DNA of 8,419 nucleotides from Pelotomaculum sp. UBA3103 (GTDB lineage: Bacteria > Bacillota > Desulfotomaculia > Desulfotomaculales > Pelotomaculaceae): the NCBI GenBank assembly GCA_002365855.1, contig DFAP01000090.1:1859-10277 (forward strand), read 5' to 3'. Under the pieces are notes generated by a model. That model worked only from the letters and a program-made list of their open reading frames with translations. It did no database searches and was not told where the DNA came from. The translations under genes were made by a program, and so were the position numbers. This document shows, one piece after another, positions 1 to 5,593 of the stretch. Numbering within the stretch: position 1 is the stretch's first letter; each line of letters starts with the position of its first letter.

Positions 1-738
1 CAAAAGGGCTTTGAGCCGCTGCCTGGAGGTTTCCGGTATGTGCCGTTTAACGACCTGGACGCCCTGGAGCAGGCCGTAGGACCGGCTACCTGCGCTGTAA
101 TGCTTGAGCCGGTTCAGGGAGAGGGAGGCGTTAACGTTGCTTCCCGTTCTTACCTGGAAGGCGCTAAGATGCTCTGCCAGGAGCACGGGGCCCTGTTAAT
201 TTACGATGAAATTCAGACCGGTTTGGGGCGTACCGGACGCTTTCTCGCCTACCAGCACTTTGGTGTGGAGCCGGATATCCTCACACTGGCCAAGGCGCTG
301 GGCGGCGGCTTCCCCATTGGCGCCACTCTTGCCAAAGAGGAACCGGCTTCGGCTTTTCAGCCGGGAGATCACGCTTCTACCTTCGGAGGCAACCCGCTGG
401 CCTGCGCTGCGGCACTGGCCACTTTAGAAGAGCTGCTGCAGGGCGGCGTGGTTGAAAATGCCGCAAGTGTGGGAGCCTATCTGTATGACAGGCTGTCCGG
501 GATTGCCGGTAAATATGATTATGTTAAAGAGGTCAGAGGACTGGGGCTGCTATTAGGCATGGAGCTGTCCGTGGAAGGCAAGGACATTATCAGCGGCTGC
601 CAGGAACAAGGGCTGTTATTAAACTGTGTGAATAACAAAGTCCTGCGTTTTATTCCCCCTCTTACCGTCACACGTGCGGAAGTGGACCACGCTCTTGATA
701 TCCTGGAAAAAGTTATGGGCGGGATTAAGACCGAATAA
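1..738 (+). CDS. argD: Acetylornithine aminotransferase, 3' part (5' end outside window)
   Basis: PLP-dependent class-III aminotransferase that interconverts N-acetylglutamate 5-semialdehyde and N2-acetylornithine using glutamate, in the cytoplasm. The reading frame is open from base 1, so the first ~150 residues lie upstream; 245 codons plus TAA are visible. Family landmarks are in order: KGFEPLPGGFRYVPFND at the start, the EPVQGEGG segment, YDEIQTGLGRTG with the PLP-pyridine aspartate (codon 69), the Schiff-base lysine in LAKALGGGFPIGA (codon 98, bases 292-294), and STFGGNPLACAAAL. An ATG at base 40 is internal to the family alignment and is not the real start. The gene sits 66 bp upstream of argF with no terminator between, so the two are probably co-transcribed. 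GabT/RocD-type aminotransferases share the fold, but the arg neighbours and PLPGGF motif favour ArgD. Confidence 0.95.
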   Translation, partial: QKGFEPLPGGFRYVPFNDLDALEQAVGPATCAVMLEPVQGEGGVNVASRSYLEGAKMLCQEHGALLIYDEIQTGLGRTGRFLAYQHFGVEPDILTLAKALGGGFPIGATLAKEEPASAFQPGDHASTFGGNPLACAAALATLEELLQGGVVENAASVGAYLYDRLSGIAGKYDYVKEVRGLGLLLGMELSVEGKDIISGCQEQGLLLNCVNNKVLRFIPPLTVTRAEVDHALDILEKVMGGIKTE

Positions 739-804
739 AATTTAATAAATCATGTTAATCCTGTCCAATCAAGTTATTCTGTCAGGAAAGAAGGGATTTT
801 TAAG

Positions 805-1743
805 TTGGGGCCTGTAAATATTATTTTAAAGGGGCGAGACCTATTAAGCCTGCATGATTTTAAACCGGAAGAAATAACGGCAATCCTGGAACTTGCGGGG
901 GAATTAAAAGAAAAACAGAAACTGAACATTCCCCATACCTATCTGCAGGGTAAAACTCTGGGGATGATCTTTCAGAAGTCTTCAACCCGTACCAGGGTTT
1001 CCTTCGAAGCTGCCATGTACCACCTGGGGGGTTACCCGATGTTCCTGAGCGCTAATGACCTGCAGTTGGGGCGAGGGGAGACCATAGCTGATACTGCCAG
1101 GGTGCTTTCCCGCTACTTGGACGGGATTATGATCCGTACCTACGCTCAGTCAGACGTGGATGAGCTGGCCCTTCATGCCGACATTCCCGTGATCAACGGT
1201 CTTACCGACCTGCTGCACCCCTGCCAGATCCTGGCCGACCTTCTGACAGTGAAAGAACATAAGGGCAAACTGGCAGGGCTCAGACTGGCCTATATCGGGG
1301 ACGGCAACAACGTCTGCCACTCCCTCCTTTTTGGCTGCGCCAAGGTGGGTATGCATATTTGCGTGGCTTCACCGGACGGTTTTAAGCCTAAGAGGGAAAT
1401 TGTCCGCCAGGCGCGGGAAGACGCGGCCCCAAATACCCAGGTAGAAATCCTCACTGACCCGGTTGAGGCAGTAGCCGGCGCAGATGTGGTGGTCACTGAT
1501 GTCTGGGCCAGCATGGGACAAGAGGCCGATCAGGCCAGGCGTATTGAAATATTCGCTCCTTACCAGGTTAGCACGGACCTCATAAAACACGCTAAACAAG
1601 ATTACTTATTCCTGCACTGCCTGCCCGCCCACCGGGGCGAGGAGGTCGTTGCGGAAGTCATTGACGGGCCGAATTCAGTTGTCTGGGATGAAGCTGAAAA
1701 CAGGCTGCACACCCAGAAGGCCGTATTGGCCATGCTGCTGTAG
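805..1743 (+). CDS. argF: Ornithine carbamoyltransferase
   Basis: Cytoplasmic enzyme that transfers the carbamoyl group from carbamoyl phosphate to ornithine to give citrulline. The 312 residues match the usual ~305-335. Visible motifs are the carbamoyl-phosphate loop STRTR (residues 60-64), HPCQ (138-141) and the ornithine-side HCLPAHRG (271-278), which separates ornithine from aspartate carbamoyltransferases. The start is TTG at 805, preceded by the purine-rich ribosome site AAGAAGGGA; no ATG lies in frame near it, and the N-terminus (ILKGRDLLSLHDF) is complete for the family. It lies 66 bp after argD and 54 bp before argG, consistent with one operon. A catabolic ArcB role is unlikely without arcA or arcC nearby. 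Confidence 0.96.
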   Translation: MGPVNIILKGRDLLSLHDFKPEEITAILELAGELKEKQKLNIPHTYLQGKTLGMIFQKSSTRTRVSFEAAMYHLGGYPMFLSANDLQLGRGETIADTARVLSRYLDGIMIRTYAQSDVDELALHADIPVINGLTDLLHPCQILADLLTVKEHKGKLAGLRLAYIGDGNNVCHSLLFGCAKVGMHICVASPDGFKPKREIVRQAREDAAPNTQVEILTDPVEAVAGADVVVTDVWASMGQEADQARRIEIFAPYQVSTDLIKHAKQDYLFLHCLPAHRGEEVVAEVIDGPNSVVWDEAENRLHTQKAVLAMLL

Positions 1744-1797
1744 TTAATCCGAAGTTAATAAATCCTTAACTCAAAAAATTAAAAGGAGAGTTTACAT

Positions 1798-3003
1798 ATG
1801 CCTAAAGTAGTGCTGGCCTACTCAGGTGGGCTGGATACATCCATCATTATCCCCTGGCTTAAAGAAAATTACGGCTATGAAGTTATAGCCATGGCGGCAG
1901 ACCTCGGCCAGGGGGAAGAGTTAGACCCCCTGCACGAAAAGGCTCTAAAAAGTGGCGCAAGCAAGATCTATATTGAGGACGTCAGGCGTGAGTTTGTGGA
2001 GGAGTACATATTCCCTACGCTCAAAGCTGGAGCGGTCTATGAAGGCAAATACCTGCTGGGGACATCCATGGCCAGGCCGCTGATTGCCAAAAAACTTGTG
2101 GAAGTGGCCATAAAAGAAGGGGCGGAGGCCGTGTCTCACGGCGCAACAGGCAAAGGCAACGACCAGGTTCGCTTTGAACTGGGAGTCAAGGCTCTGGCCC
2201 CCGGATTAAAAATTATCGCACCCTGGCGGGAATGGGATATCCGCTCCAGGGAAGACGCCATCGACTACGCCAACGCCAGGGGCATCCCGGTGCCGGTGTC
2301 AAAGGACCGGCCTTACAGCATGGACCGGAATCTCTGGCACCTGAGCCACGAGGGAGCCGACCTGGAGGACCCCTGGAATGAGCCGCCCGATGATGTTCTG
2401 CTTATGATTACACCACCGGAAAAGGCCCCCGACAGGCCAACGTATGTCACTGTCGAATTCGAGCAGGGTCTGCCCGTCAAGCTGGACGGGGCAGCCCTCG
2501 ACCCGGTCACCCTGATCCAGAACCTCAATGCGATCGCCGGGAAAAACGGCGTGGGTATCGTAGATATGGTTGAAAACCGTCTGGTCGGAATGAAGTCGCG
2601 CGGGGTTTACGAGACACCGGCGGGCACCGTGCTCTTTATGGCACACCGGGAACTTGAATTGCTGACCCTGGACCGCACCACCCTGCACTTTAAAGAGCTC
2701 GTTGCTTCCCGCTATGCCGAGTTGGTATATGATGGTGTGTGGTTCTCGCCTCTGCGCGAGGCTTTTGACGCTTTTGTGAACAGTACGCAGAAGACGGTTA
2801 CCGGTACTGTGGCGGTGAAGCTTTACAAGGGCAACTGCACTCCGGCCGGCTCGAAATCCCCCTACTCGCTATACGACCAGGAACTCTCCACATTTGGGCG
2901 CGAGGAAGTCTACAACCAGAGGGACGCTGAAGGGTTCATCAACCTCTTCGGCCTGCCGCTGAAAGTTAGAGCCCTGATGGAAAAGAAGTCCGGGCTGAGA
3001 TAA
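1798..3003 (+). CDS. argG: Argininosuccinate synthase
   Basis: Joins citrulline and aspartate to argininosuccinate, using ATP that is cleaved to AMP and pyrophosphate; cytoplasmic. At 401 residues it has the standard bacterial length. The N-terminal ATP-pyrophosphatase P-loop AYSGGLDTS is at residues 7-15. The second signature, [14 protein letters not shown], is at 114-127, and the C-terminal half contains the conserved segment [18 protein letters not shown], near the end of the protein. The ATG at 1798 follows AAAGGAG by a normal spacing. It is the last gene of the argD-argF-argG run, and an intrinsic terminator follows 30 bp after its stop. Unusually, argH is not adjacent but about 860 bp further on. 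Confidence 0.97.
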   Translation: MPKVVLAYSGGLDTSIIIPWLKENYGYEVIAMAADLGQGEELDPLHEKALKSGASKIYIEDVRREFVEEYIFPTLKAGAVYEGKYLLGTSMARPLIAKKLVEVAIKEGAEAVSHGATGKGNDQVRFELGVKALAPGLKIIAPWREWDIRSREDAIDYANARGIPVPVSKDRPYSMDRNLWHLSHEGADLEDPWNEPPDDVLLMITPPEKAPDRPTYVTVEFEQGLPVKLDGAALDPVTLIQNLNAIAGKNGVGIVDMVENRLVGMKSRGVYETPAGTVLFMAHRELELLTLDRTTLHFKELVASRYAELVYDGVWFSPLREAFDAFVNSTQKTVTGTVAVKLYKGNCTPAGSKSPYSLYDQELSTFGREEVYNQRDAEGFINLFGLPLKVRALMEKKSGLR

Positions 3004-3033
3004 CCGGCCTGGTTTATACTAAGTAGATATACT

Positions 3034-3114
3034 AAAAGAGCCCAAAATGAACTGACCCCCAAAAGTTGGACACATCTAATATTTGGGGGTGCACTTCACC
3101 AGGGCTCTTTTTTT
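3034..3114 (+). terminator. Intrinsic terminator of argG with an oversized loop
   Basis: A perfect 10-bp stem, AAAAGAGCCC (3034-3043) with GGGCTCTTTT (3102-3111), runs into a T-tract ending at 3114. It starts 30 bp after the argG stop. The loop is 58 nt, far larger than usual, because it holds a second palindrome (3048-3098) that can fold on itself and close the gap. The A-tract on the left side means the structure could also terminate minus-strand transcription. Confidence 0.8.
3048..3098. mobile_element. 51-bp mini-element: joined IS3-family-like terminal inverted repeats
   Basis: The left end reads TGAACTGACCCCCAAAAG (3048-3065). The reverse complement of the right end reads TGAAGTGCACCCCCAAAT. 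They match apart from one mismatch and one extra C over the first 16-17 bases. Both begin with TG and resemble IS150-subgroup ends of the IS3 family (recalled, not searched). No transposase sequence lies between them, so this would be an internally deleted, MITE-like remnant. No clear 3-4 bp target duplication flanks it (AAA on the left, CCA on the right). It could instead be just a compound terminator hairpin. Confidence 0.5.
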
Positions 3115-3139
3115 AAGCAAATAAAAAACTGTAATAATT

Positions 3140-3182
3140 AGAGGAGCCTCATCATATTATGACTTTTAAGGCACTCTTTTTT
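3140..3182 (+). terminator. Weak terminator-like hairpin before the 60-aa gene
   Basis: AGAG (3140-3143) and GCCT (3146-3149) can pair with AGGC (3169-3172) and CTCT (3174-3177), leaving a small internal loop, and six T residues follow (3177-3182). A small TCAT/ATGA hairpin (3152-3162) can form in the loop. The stem is short and interrupted. It may be a back-up terminator for argG or an attenuator in the leader of the gene at 3228. Confidence 0.3.
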
Positions 3183-3227
3183 GGTATATCATTATAGAAA
3201 ACGATGTCATAAAAAGAGGTACAATGG

Positions 3228-3410
3228 GTGAGTAAACTTGTCATCACATTTGTCTGTGAAAACAGGCATGACGTAGAAGCGGTAACCGTCGACCTGGCTA
3301 GGATGGGGGATGTTACCAGGGAAGAGATCTGGCAGCTTCTAACCAAAGGAACCCGCTGTAAAAAATGCGGCAGCGAAAAATTTATTTACCGTACCCGCTA
3401 CAAGGAATAA
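3228..3410 (+). CDS. Small putative zinc-binding protein, 60 aa
   Basis: I do not recognise a named family. The GTG start at 3228 follows AAGAGGT (3214-3220) with a 7-nt gap; an out-of-frame ATG at 3224 meets a stop after two codons. The protein has a possible metal site made of two pairs: Cys10-x3-His14 near the N-terminus and Cys44-x2-Cys47 in CKKCGSEKF near the C-terminus, the second typical of a zinc knuckle. Between them is a mixed, partly acidic stretch predicted to be strand then helix (VEAVTVDLARMGDVTREEIW). The end is basic and aromatic (FIYRTRYKE), which could contact nucleic acid. There is no signal peptide or membrane span. It stands alone between the argG terminator and the promoter at 3423. 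Zinc binding is inferred from the motif only; codon use resembles the arg genes, supporting a real gene. Confidence 0.75.
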   Translation: MSKLVITFVCENRHDVEAVTVDLARMGDVTREEIWQLLTKGTRCKKCGSEKFIYRTRYKE

Positions 3411-3422
3411 GCGAGAAAAGTA

Positions 3423-3452
3423 TTGACATTACCAATAAATGGGTGATATGAT
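3423..3452 (+). promoter_or_regulatory. Consensus sigma-A promoter for the small-peptide unit
   Basis: TTGACA (3423-3428), an 18-bp spacer and TATGAT (3447-3452) give a perfect -35 and a 5/6 -10. The expected transcription start is near 3459. It lies 12 bp after the stop of the 60-aa gene and drives a short transcript ending at the terminator at 3625-3670. Confidence 0.8.
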
Positions 3453-3470
3453 GATTATCACACTTCTCAC

Positions 3471-3479
3471 AGGAGGTGA
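3471..3479 (+). promoter_or_regulatory. Perfect Shine-Dalgarno with no standard start codon at the right distance
   Basis: AGGAGGTGA is a near-perfect match to the 16S rRNA 3' end, about 12 nt into the predicted transcript. The only nearby starts are a GTG inside the site itself (five codons, then TAG) and an ATG 21 nt away (two codons, then TAG). At the ideal distance there is an ATA (3487-3489) in frame with the 27-aa ORF; starting there would give 34 residues. It may be a standby site, a remnant of a lost ATG, or a rare ATA start. Confidence 0.5.
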
Positions 3480-3507
3480 ATAATAAATAGAAGGGGGTGA
3501 TGGCTTA

Positions 3508-3591
3508 GTGACGAGAGAACTTATCAACGAAATCCTGGAAGACATCGGATTGGAATCTATTGCAGATGACGAGTCTAGAAAGGAGGGCTAA
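3508..3591 (+). CDS. Predicted 27-aa acidic helical peptide
   Basis: I do not recognise this peptide. The GTG at 3508 is preceded by AAGGGGGTGA (3491-3500) with a 7-nt gap, and a strong promoter lies upstream at 3423-3452. The product begins MTRELINEILEDIGLESI and ends ADDESRKEG. It is acidic and its L5, I6, I9, L10 and I13 spacing suggests an amphipathic helix. It has no signal peptide, membrane span, cysteine or arginine run, so an arginine-sensing leader peptide is unlikely. An in-frame ATA at 3487 behind a better ribosome site could add seven residues. The ORF ends inside AAGGAGGG, which could serve the next tiny ORF at 3598. It could be a signalling or regulatory peptide, or an incidental ORF on a small RNA; codon composition and ribosome site favour translation. 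Confidence 0.5.
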   Translation: MTRELINEILEDIGLESIADDESRKEG

Positions 3592-3597
3592 AGAGCT

Positions 3598-3624
3598 TTG
3601 GATAAACAACTAGGAAGCTTATAA
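3598..3624 (+). CDS. Possible 8-aa leader-like ORF (MDKQLGSL)
   Basis: TTG at 3598 follows AAAGGAGGG (3579-3587) by about 10 nt and is read for eight codons to TAA, which abuts the terminator stem at 3625. The ribosome site overlaps the end of the 27-aa ORF, suggesting coupling. The ORF is too short to judge from composition; the strong ribosome site is the only support. Confidence 0.25.
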   Translation: MDKQLGSL

Positions 3625-3670
3625 GGGGAGGCAGGTAAGGAAAATGGACCTGCCTCCTCTTATTTTTTTT
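3625..3670 (+). terminator. Strong intrinsic terminator of the small-peptide unit
   Basis: GGGGAGGCAGGT (3625-3636) pairs with ACCTGCCTCCTC (3648-3659) in a 12-bp stem with one G-T wobble and an 11-nt loop, followed by TATTTTTTTT (3661-3670). It closes the transcript begun at 3423 and insulates it from the next promoter. The 3' arm contains CCTCC, complementary to the ribosome sites of the same transcript. Confidence 0.9.
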
Positions 3671-3674
3671 ATAT

Positions 3675-3704
3675 TTGATAAATCAAAAACAAACATGTTA
3701 CAAT
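3675..3704 (+). promoter_or_regulatory. Extended -10 sigma-A promoter for the 38-aa gene and argH
   Basis: TTGATA (3675-3680), an 18-bp spacer and TACAAT (3699-3704), with TG at 3696-3697 forming an extended -10. Transcription should start near 3711, giving a ~23-nt leader before the ATG at 3734. Because terminators lie upstream, this is the likely main promoter of argH. No clear ArgR (ARG box) palindrome overlaps it. Confidence 0.75.
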
Positions 3705-3733
3705 AAGACGAAAAAATTATAGAGGTGATAGAC

Positions 3734-3850
3734 ATGAACAATAAAACCATCAAAATATTTATTATGGTTTTGTTCCTGACAGTGATGATTGTTCCGGTTA
3801 TTATGTTTGTAAACATAATACAAGGCAGGCCTGCGTTTATCTTCTTCTAG
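3734..3850 (+). CDS. 38-aa single-pass membrane peptide, coupled to argH
   Basis: The ATG at 3734 follows AGAGGTGAT (3721-3729) at normal distance. The product starts MNNKTIKIF, has a continuous hydrophobic stretch of about residues 8-29 (one membrane span, with a central Pro21), then QGRPAFIFF and TAG at 3848-3850. Two lysines before the span and one arginine after it do not strongly fix orientation. No family is recognised. It follows a good promoter (3675-3704), and its stop overlaps the argH ribosome site (CTAGGAG), so the two genes are probably translationally coupled. Possible roles are a small membrane regulator or partner protein, or merely a short upstream gene that tunes argH translation. 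A cleaved signal peptide is unlikely, as almost nothing would remain. Confidence 0.65.
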   Translation: MNNKTIKIFIMVLFLTVMIVPVIMFVNIIQGRPAFIFF

Positions 3851-3853
3851 GAG
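3849..3853 (+). promoter_or_regulatory. argH ribosome-binding site overlapping the upstream stop codon
   Basis: AGGAG shares its first two bases with the TAG stop of the 38-aa gene. It is 10 nt from ATG 3864 but only 1 nt from GTG 3855, which decides for the ATG as the argH start and suggests translational coupling. Confidence 0.7.
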
Positions 3854-3863
3854 TGTGTCAAAA

Positions 3864-5240
3864 ATGGCCAAGCTTTGGGGCGGTCGTTTCCAAAAGGGAA
3901 CAGACCGGTTGGTGGAAGAATTCCACTCTTCTTTATCCTTTGATCAGAGACTGTATAAATATGACATAGCCGGTAGCATTGCCCATGCTCGCATGCTTGG
4001 CAAAACCGGGATAATTACCGCTGAGGAATCCCAGTCCATTGTCGTAGGGCTGGAAGAACTGCTCTTCGAGATCGAGTCGGGGCGGACGGAGTTATCGCCC
4101 GATGCTGAAGACATCCATTCGTGTTTGGAGCAGCTTCTCATTGCGAAGGTCGGTGAAGTGGGCAAAAAGCTGCACACGGCACGCAGCCGGAATGACCAGG
4201 TTGCTCTTGATATCCGTATGTACCTGAAAGATGAAATCAGCCAATTAATTGTTTTGCTTCGTGGCCTGCAGGTATCACTGTTGAACCTGGCCGAAAAAAA
4301 CATCGAGACTATGATGCCCGGCTACACCCATCTCCAGAGGGCACAGCCGGTAACGCTGGCGCACCACCTGCTGGCCTATTACCACATGTTTCGCCGGGAT
4401 GAGGACCGGCTGGCAGACTGCCGTCGCCGTGTAGACGTGATGCCGCTGGGTGCAGGCGCCCTGGCTGGAACCACCTTTCCCCTGGACCGGGGCTACGTGG
4501 CTGAGCAGCTGGGTTTTTCTGCTATTACCGGGAACAGTCTCGACGCTGTCAGTGACCGTGATTTTGCTGTGGAATTTGCGGCTGCCGCCTCATTGATCAT
4601 GGTCCACTTGAGCCGGTTCTGTGAGGAGATCATCCTGTGGTCGACAGCTGAATTTGACTTTATCGAGCTGGATGACTCTTACAGCACAGGAAGCAGCATG
4701 ATGCCCCAAAAAAAGAACCCGGATGTGGCCGAGTTGATTCGAGGCAAGTCCGGCAGGGTTTTTGGCGACCTTCAAACCTTGTTAACCATGTTAAAAGGCC
4801 TTCCTTTGGCCTACAACAAGGACATGCAGGAAGATAAGGAAGCCCTGTTTGACGCGGTGGATACTGTGAAAAAGTGTCTGGTAGTGTTTAAGCCCATGCT
4901 GGAGACGATGAGGATCAAGAAAGAAAATATGGACTCAGCGACTATAGGAGGTTTTACCAACGCTACTGACCTGGCAGACTACCTTGTTTCTAAAGGGCTG
5001 TCTTTCCGTGAGGCTCACGAAGTGGTGGGTAAGGTAGTCCTGTACTGTCTGGAGTCGGGAAAAAGCCTGGAGCAGCTAAGCCTTAAGGAATATAAAACGT
5101 TCAGCCTGCTGGCCGGGGAAGATATTTATGAGGCCATCAGCATTTCCCATTGTGTCAAAGCCAGGCAGGTACCGGGCGGACCAGCGCCTGATGAAGTTAT
5201 GGAAGTCATAGCCAGGGCCAGGCAGCGACTGGCGGGATGA
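3864..5240 (+). CDS. argH: Argininosuccinate lyase
   Basis: Last enzyme of arginine synthesis: splits argininosuccinate into arginine and fumarate; a cytoplasmic homotetramer in this family. The 458 residues match the usual ~460. The N-terminus MAKLWGGRF is typical. HTARSRNDQ is at residues 104-112, THLQRAQP at 155-162, and the fumarase/aspartase superfamily signature [11 protein letters not shown] at 276-286 includes the catalytic serine loop. ATG 3864 is chosen over GTG 3855 because the ribosome site AGGAG (3849-3853) is too close to the GTG. It is separated from argG by small genes and terminators and appears to be transcribed with the 38-aa membrane peptide from 3675-3704. A clear intrinsic terminator follows the stop. 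Confidence 0.96.
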   Translation: MAKLWGGRFQKGTDRLVEEFHSSLSFDQRLYKYDIAGSIAHARMLGKTGIITAEESQSIVVGLEELLFEIESGRTELSPDAEDIHSCLEQLLIAKVGEVGKKLHTARSRNDQVALDIRMYLKDEISQLIVLLRGLQVSLLNLAEKNIETMMPGYTHLQRAQPVTLAHHLLAYYHMFRRDEDRLADCRRRVDVMPLGAGALAGTTFPLDRGYVAEQLGFSAITGNSLDAVSDRDFAVEFAAAASLIMVHLSRFCEEIILWSTAEFDFIELDDSYSTGSSMMPQKKNPDVAELIRGKSGRVFGDLQTLLTMLKGLPLAYNKDMQEDKEALFDAVDTVKKCLVVFKPMLETMRIKKENMDSATIGGFTNATDLADYLVSKGLSFREAHEVVGKVVLYCLESGKSLEQLSLKEYKTFSLLAGEDIYEAISISHCVKARQVPGGPAPDEVMEVIARARQRLAG

Positions 5241-5260
5241 TAAGAATTTATTGAATGGCG

Positions 5261-5300
5261 ATGCGACAAGAGAGACTTCCCTTGTCGCATTTCTTTTATT
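5261..5300 (+). terminator. Intrinsic terminator of argH
   Basis: ATGCGACAAG (5261-5270) pairs perfectly with CTTGTCGCAT (5281-5290) across a 10-nt loop and is followed by TTCTTTTATT. It lies 20 bp after the argH stop. The T-tract overlaps the stop codon of the convergent minus-strand gene (5296-5427). On the minus strand no T-run follows the stem, so termination there should be poorer. Confidence 0.88.
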
Positions 5301-5427
5301 CCCACCAAATATCAGTTGCTCCAGAGTCTTCGCCAAAATTATACAAAGGCATATCCTCCGGGTCCAGAGCCACATCACATCTTTTTGGTTCTGCGCTGGG
5401 GTGGAGTCCAGTTTTGTTCTCTTTCAC
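5296..5427 (-). CDS. Unrecognised 43-aa acidic protein
   Basis: On the minus strand AGGAGG (plus 5438-5443) is followed after 10 nt by GTG (5427-5425) and 43 codons to TAA (5298-5296). The product begins MKENKTGLHPSAEPKRCDVA, continues LDPEDMPLYNFGEDSG and ends ATDIWWE. It is hydrophilic and acidic, with a single cysteine (17), no membrane span or signal peptide, and proline and tryptophan positions that look like conserved protein rather than random sequence. I know no named family for it. It fills the gap between argH and the glycosidase gene, convergent with argH and divergent from the promoter at 5479. No convincing minus-strand promoter was found. A longer minus-strand frame over the same bases (5076-5378) runs antisense into argH and lacks a ribosome site, so it is less likely. 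Confidence 0.7.
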   Translation of the reverse strand: MKENKTGLHPSAEPKRCDVALDPEDMPLYNFGEDSGATDIWWE

Positions 5428-5478
5428 ATTTTGTACACCTCCTCAATATTTAGAATGACCTTTTATTCTTCTAACTAA

Positions 5479-5507
5479 TTGATACAGGGCAAATATTGTG
5501 GTAGAAT
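5479..5507 (+). promoter_or_regulatory. Sigma-A promoter of the secreted glycosidase-like gene
   Basis: TTGATA (5479-5484), a 17-bp spacer and TAGAAT (5502-5507): 5/6 matches in each box with ideal spacing. The predicted start of transcription is near 5514, leaving an ~80-nt leader to the TTG at 5594. This places an upstream in-frame GTG (5498) outside the transcript. Confidence 0.7.
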
Positions 5508-5593
5508 TCAACAAAAGTCTACAGCTACGACATAATAATACAAAGAATCATATTTCATATTGGAGAATCCTTTGTCTTCAGGAGGGAGATTCA

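Noticed and set aside
1744..1797. AGTTAA/TTAACT inverted repeat between argF and argG as a regulatory site
   Set aside because: The repeat is only 6 bp and AT-rich, with no T-tract or ARG-box similarity; it is easily explained by chance.
2299..2688. 129-aa minus-strand frame inside argG
   Set aside because: A shadow of the argG reading frame with no ribosome site or recognisable motif; the same holds for the other long antisense frames in argF, argH and the glycosidase gene.
3439..3483. 14-aa ORF (MGDMMIITLLTGGE) ending in the AGGAGGTGA region
   Set aside because: Its ATG lies upstream of the -10 box of the promoter at 3423-3452, so the main transcript would not contain it.
3411..3680. T-box or other amino-acid-responsive leader for argH
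   Set aside because: No T-box core (TGGNACCGCG-like) or arginine-rich leader peptide is present, and a new promoter follows the terminator, so attenuation of argH is not supported.
3619..3816. 65-aa minus-strand reading frame
   Set aside because: It is antisense to the 38-aa gene and crosses a terminator and a plus-strand promoter; its hydrophobic look comes from the AT-rich opposite strand.
5251..5478. Two overlapping plus-strand frames (5251-5478 and 5255-5458)
   Set aside because: Both begin at the argH terminator stem and run antisense to the better-supported 43-aa minus-strand gene, with no ribosome site.
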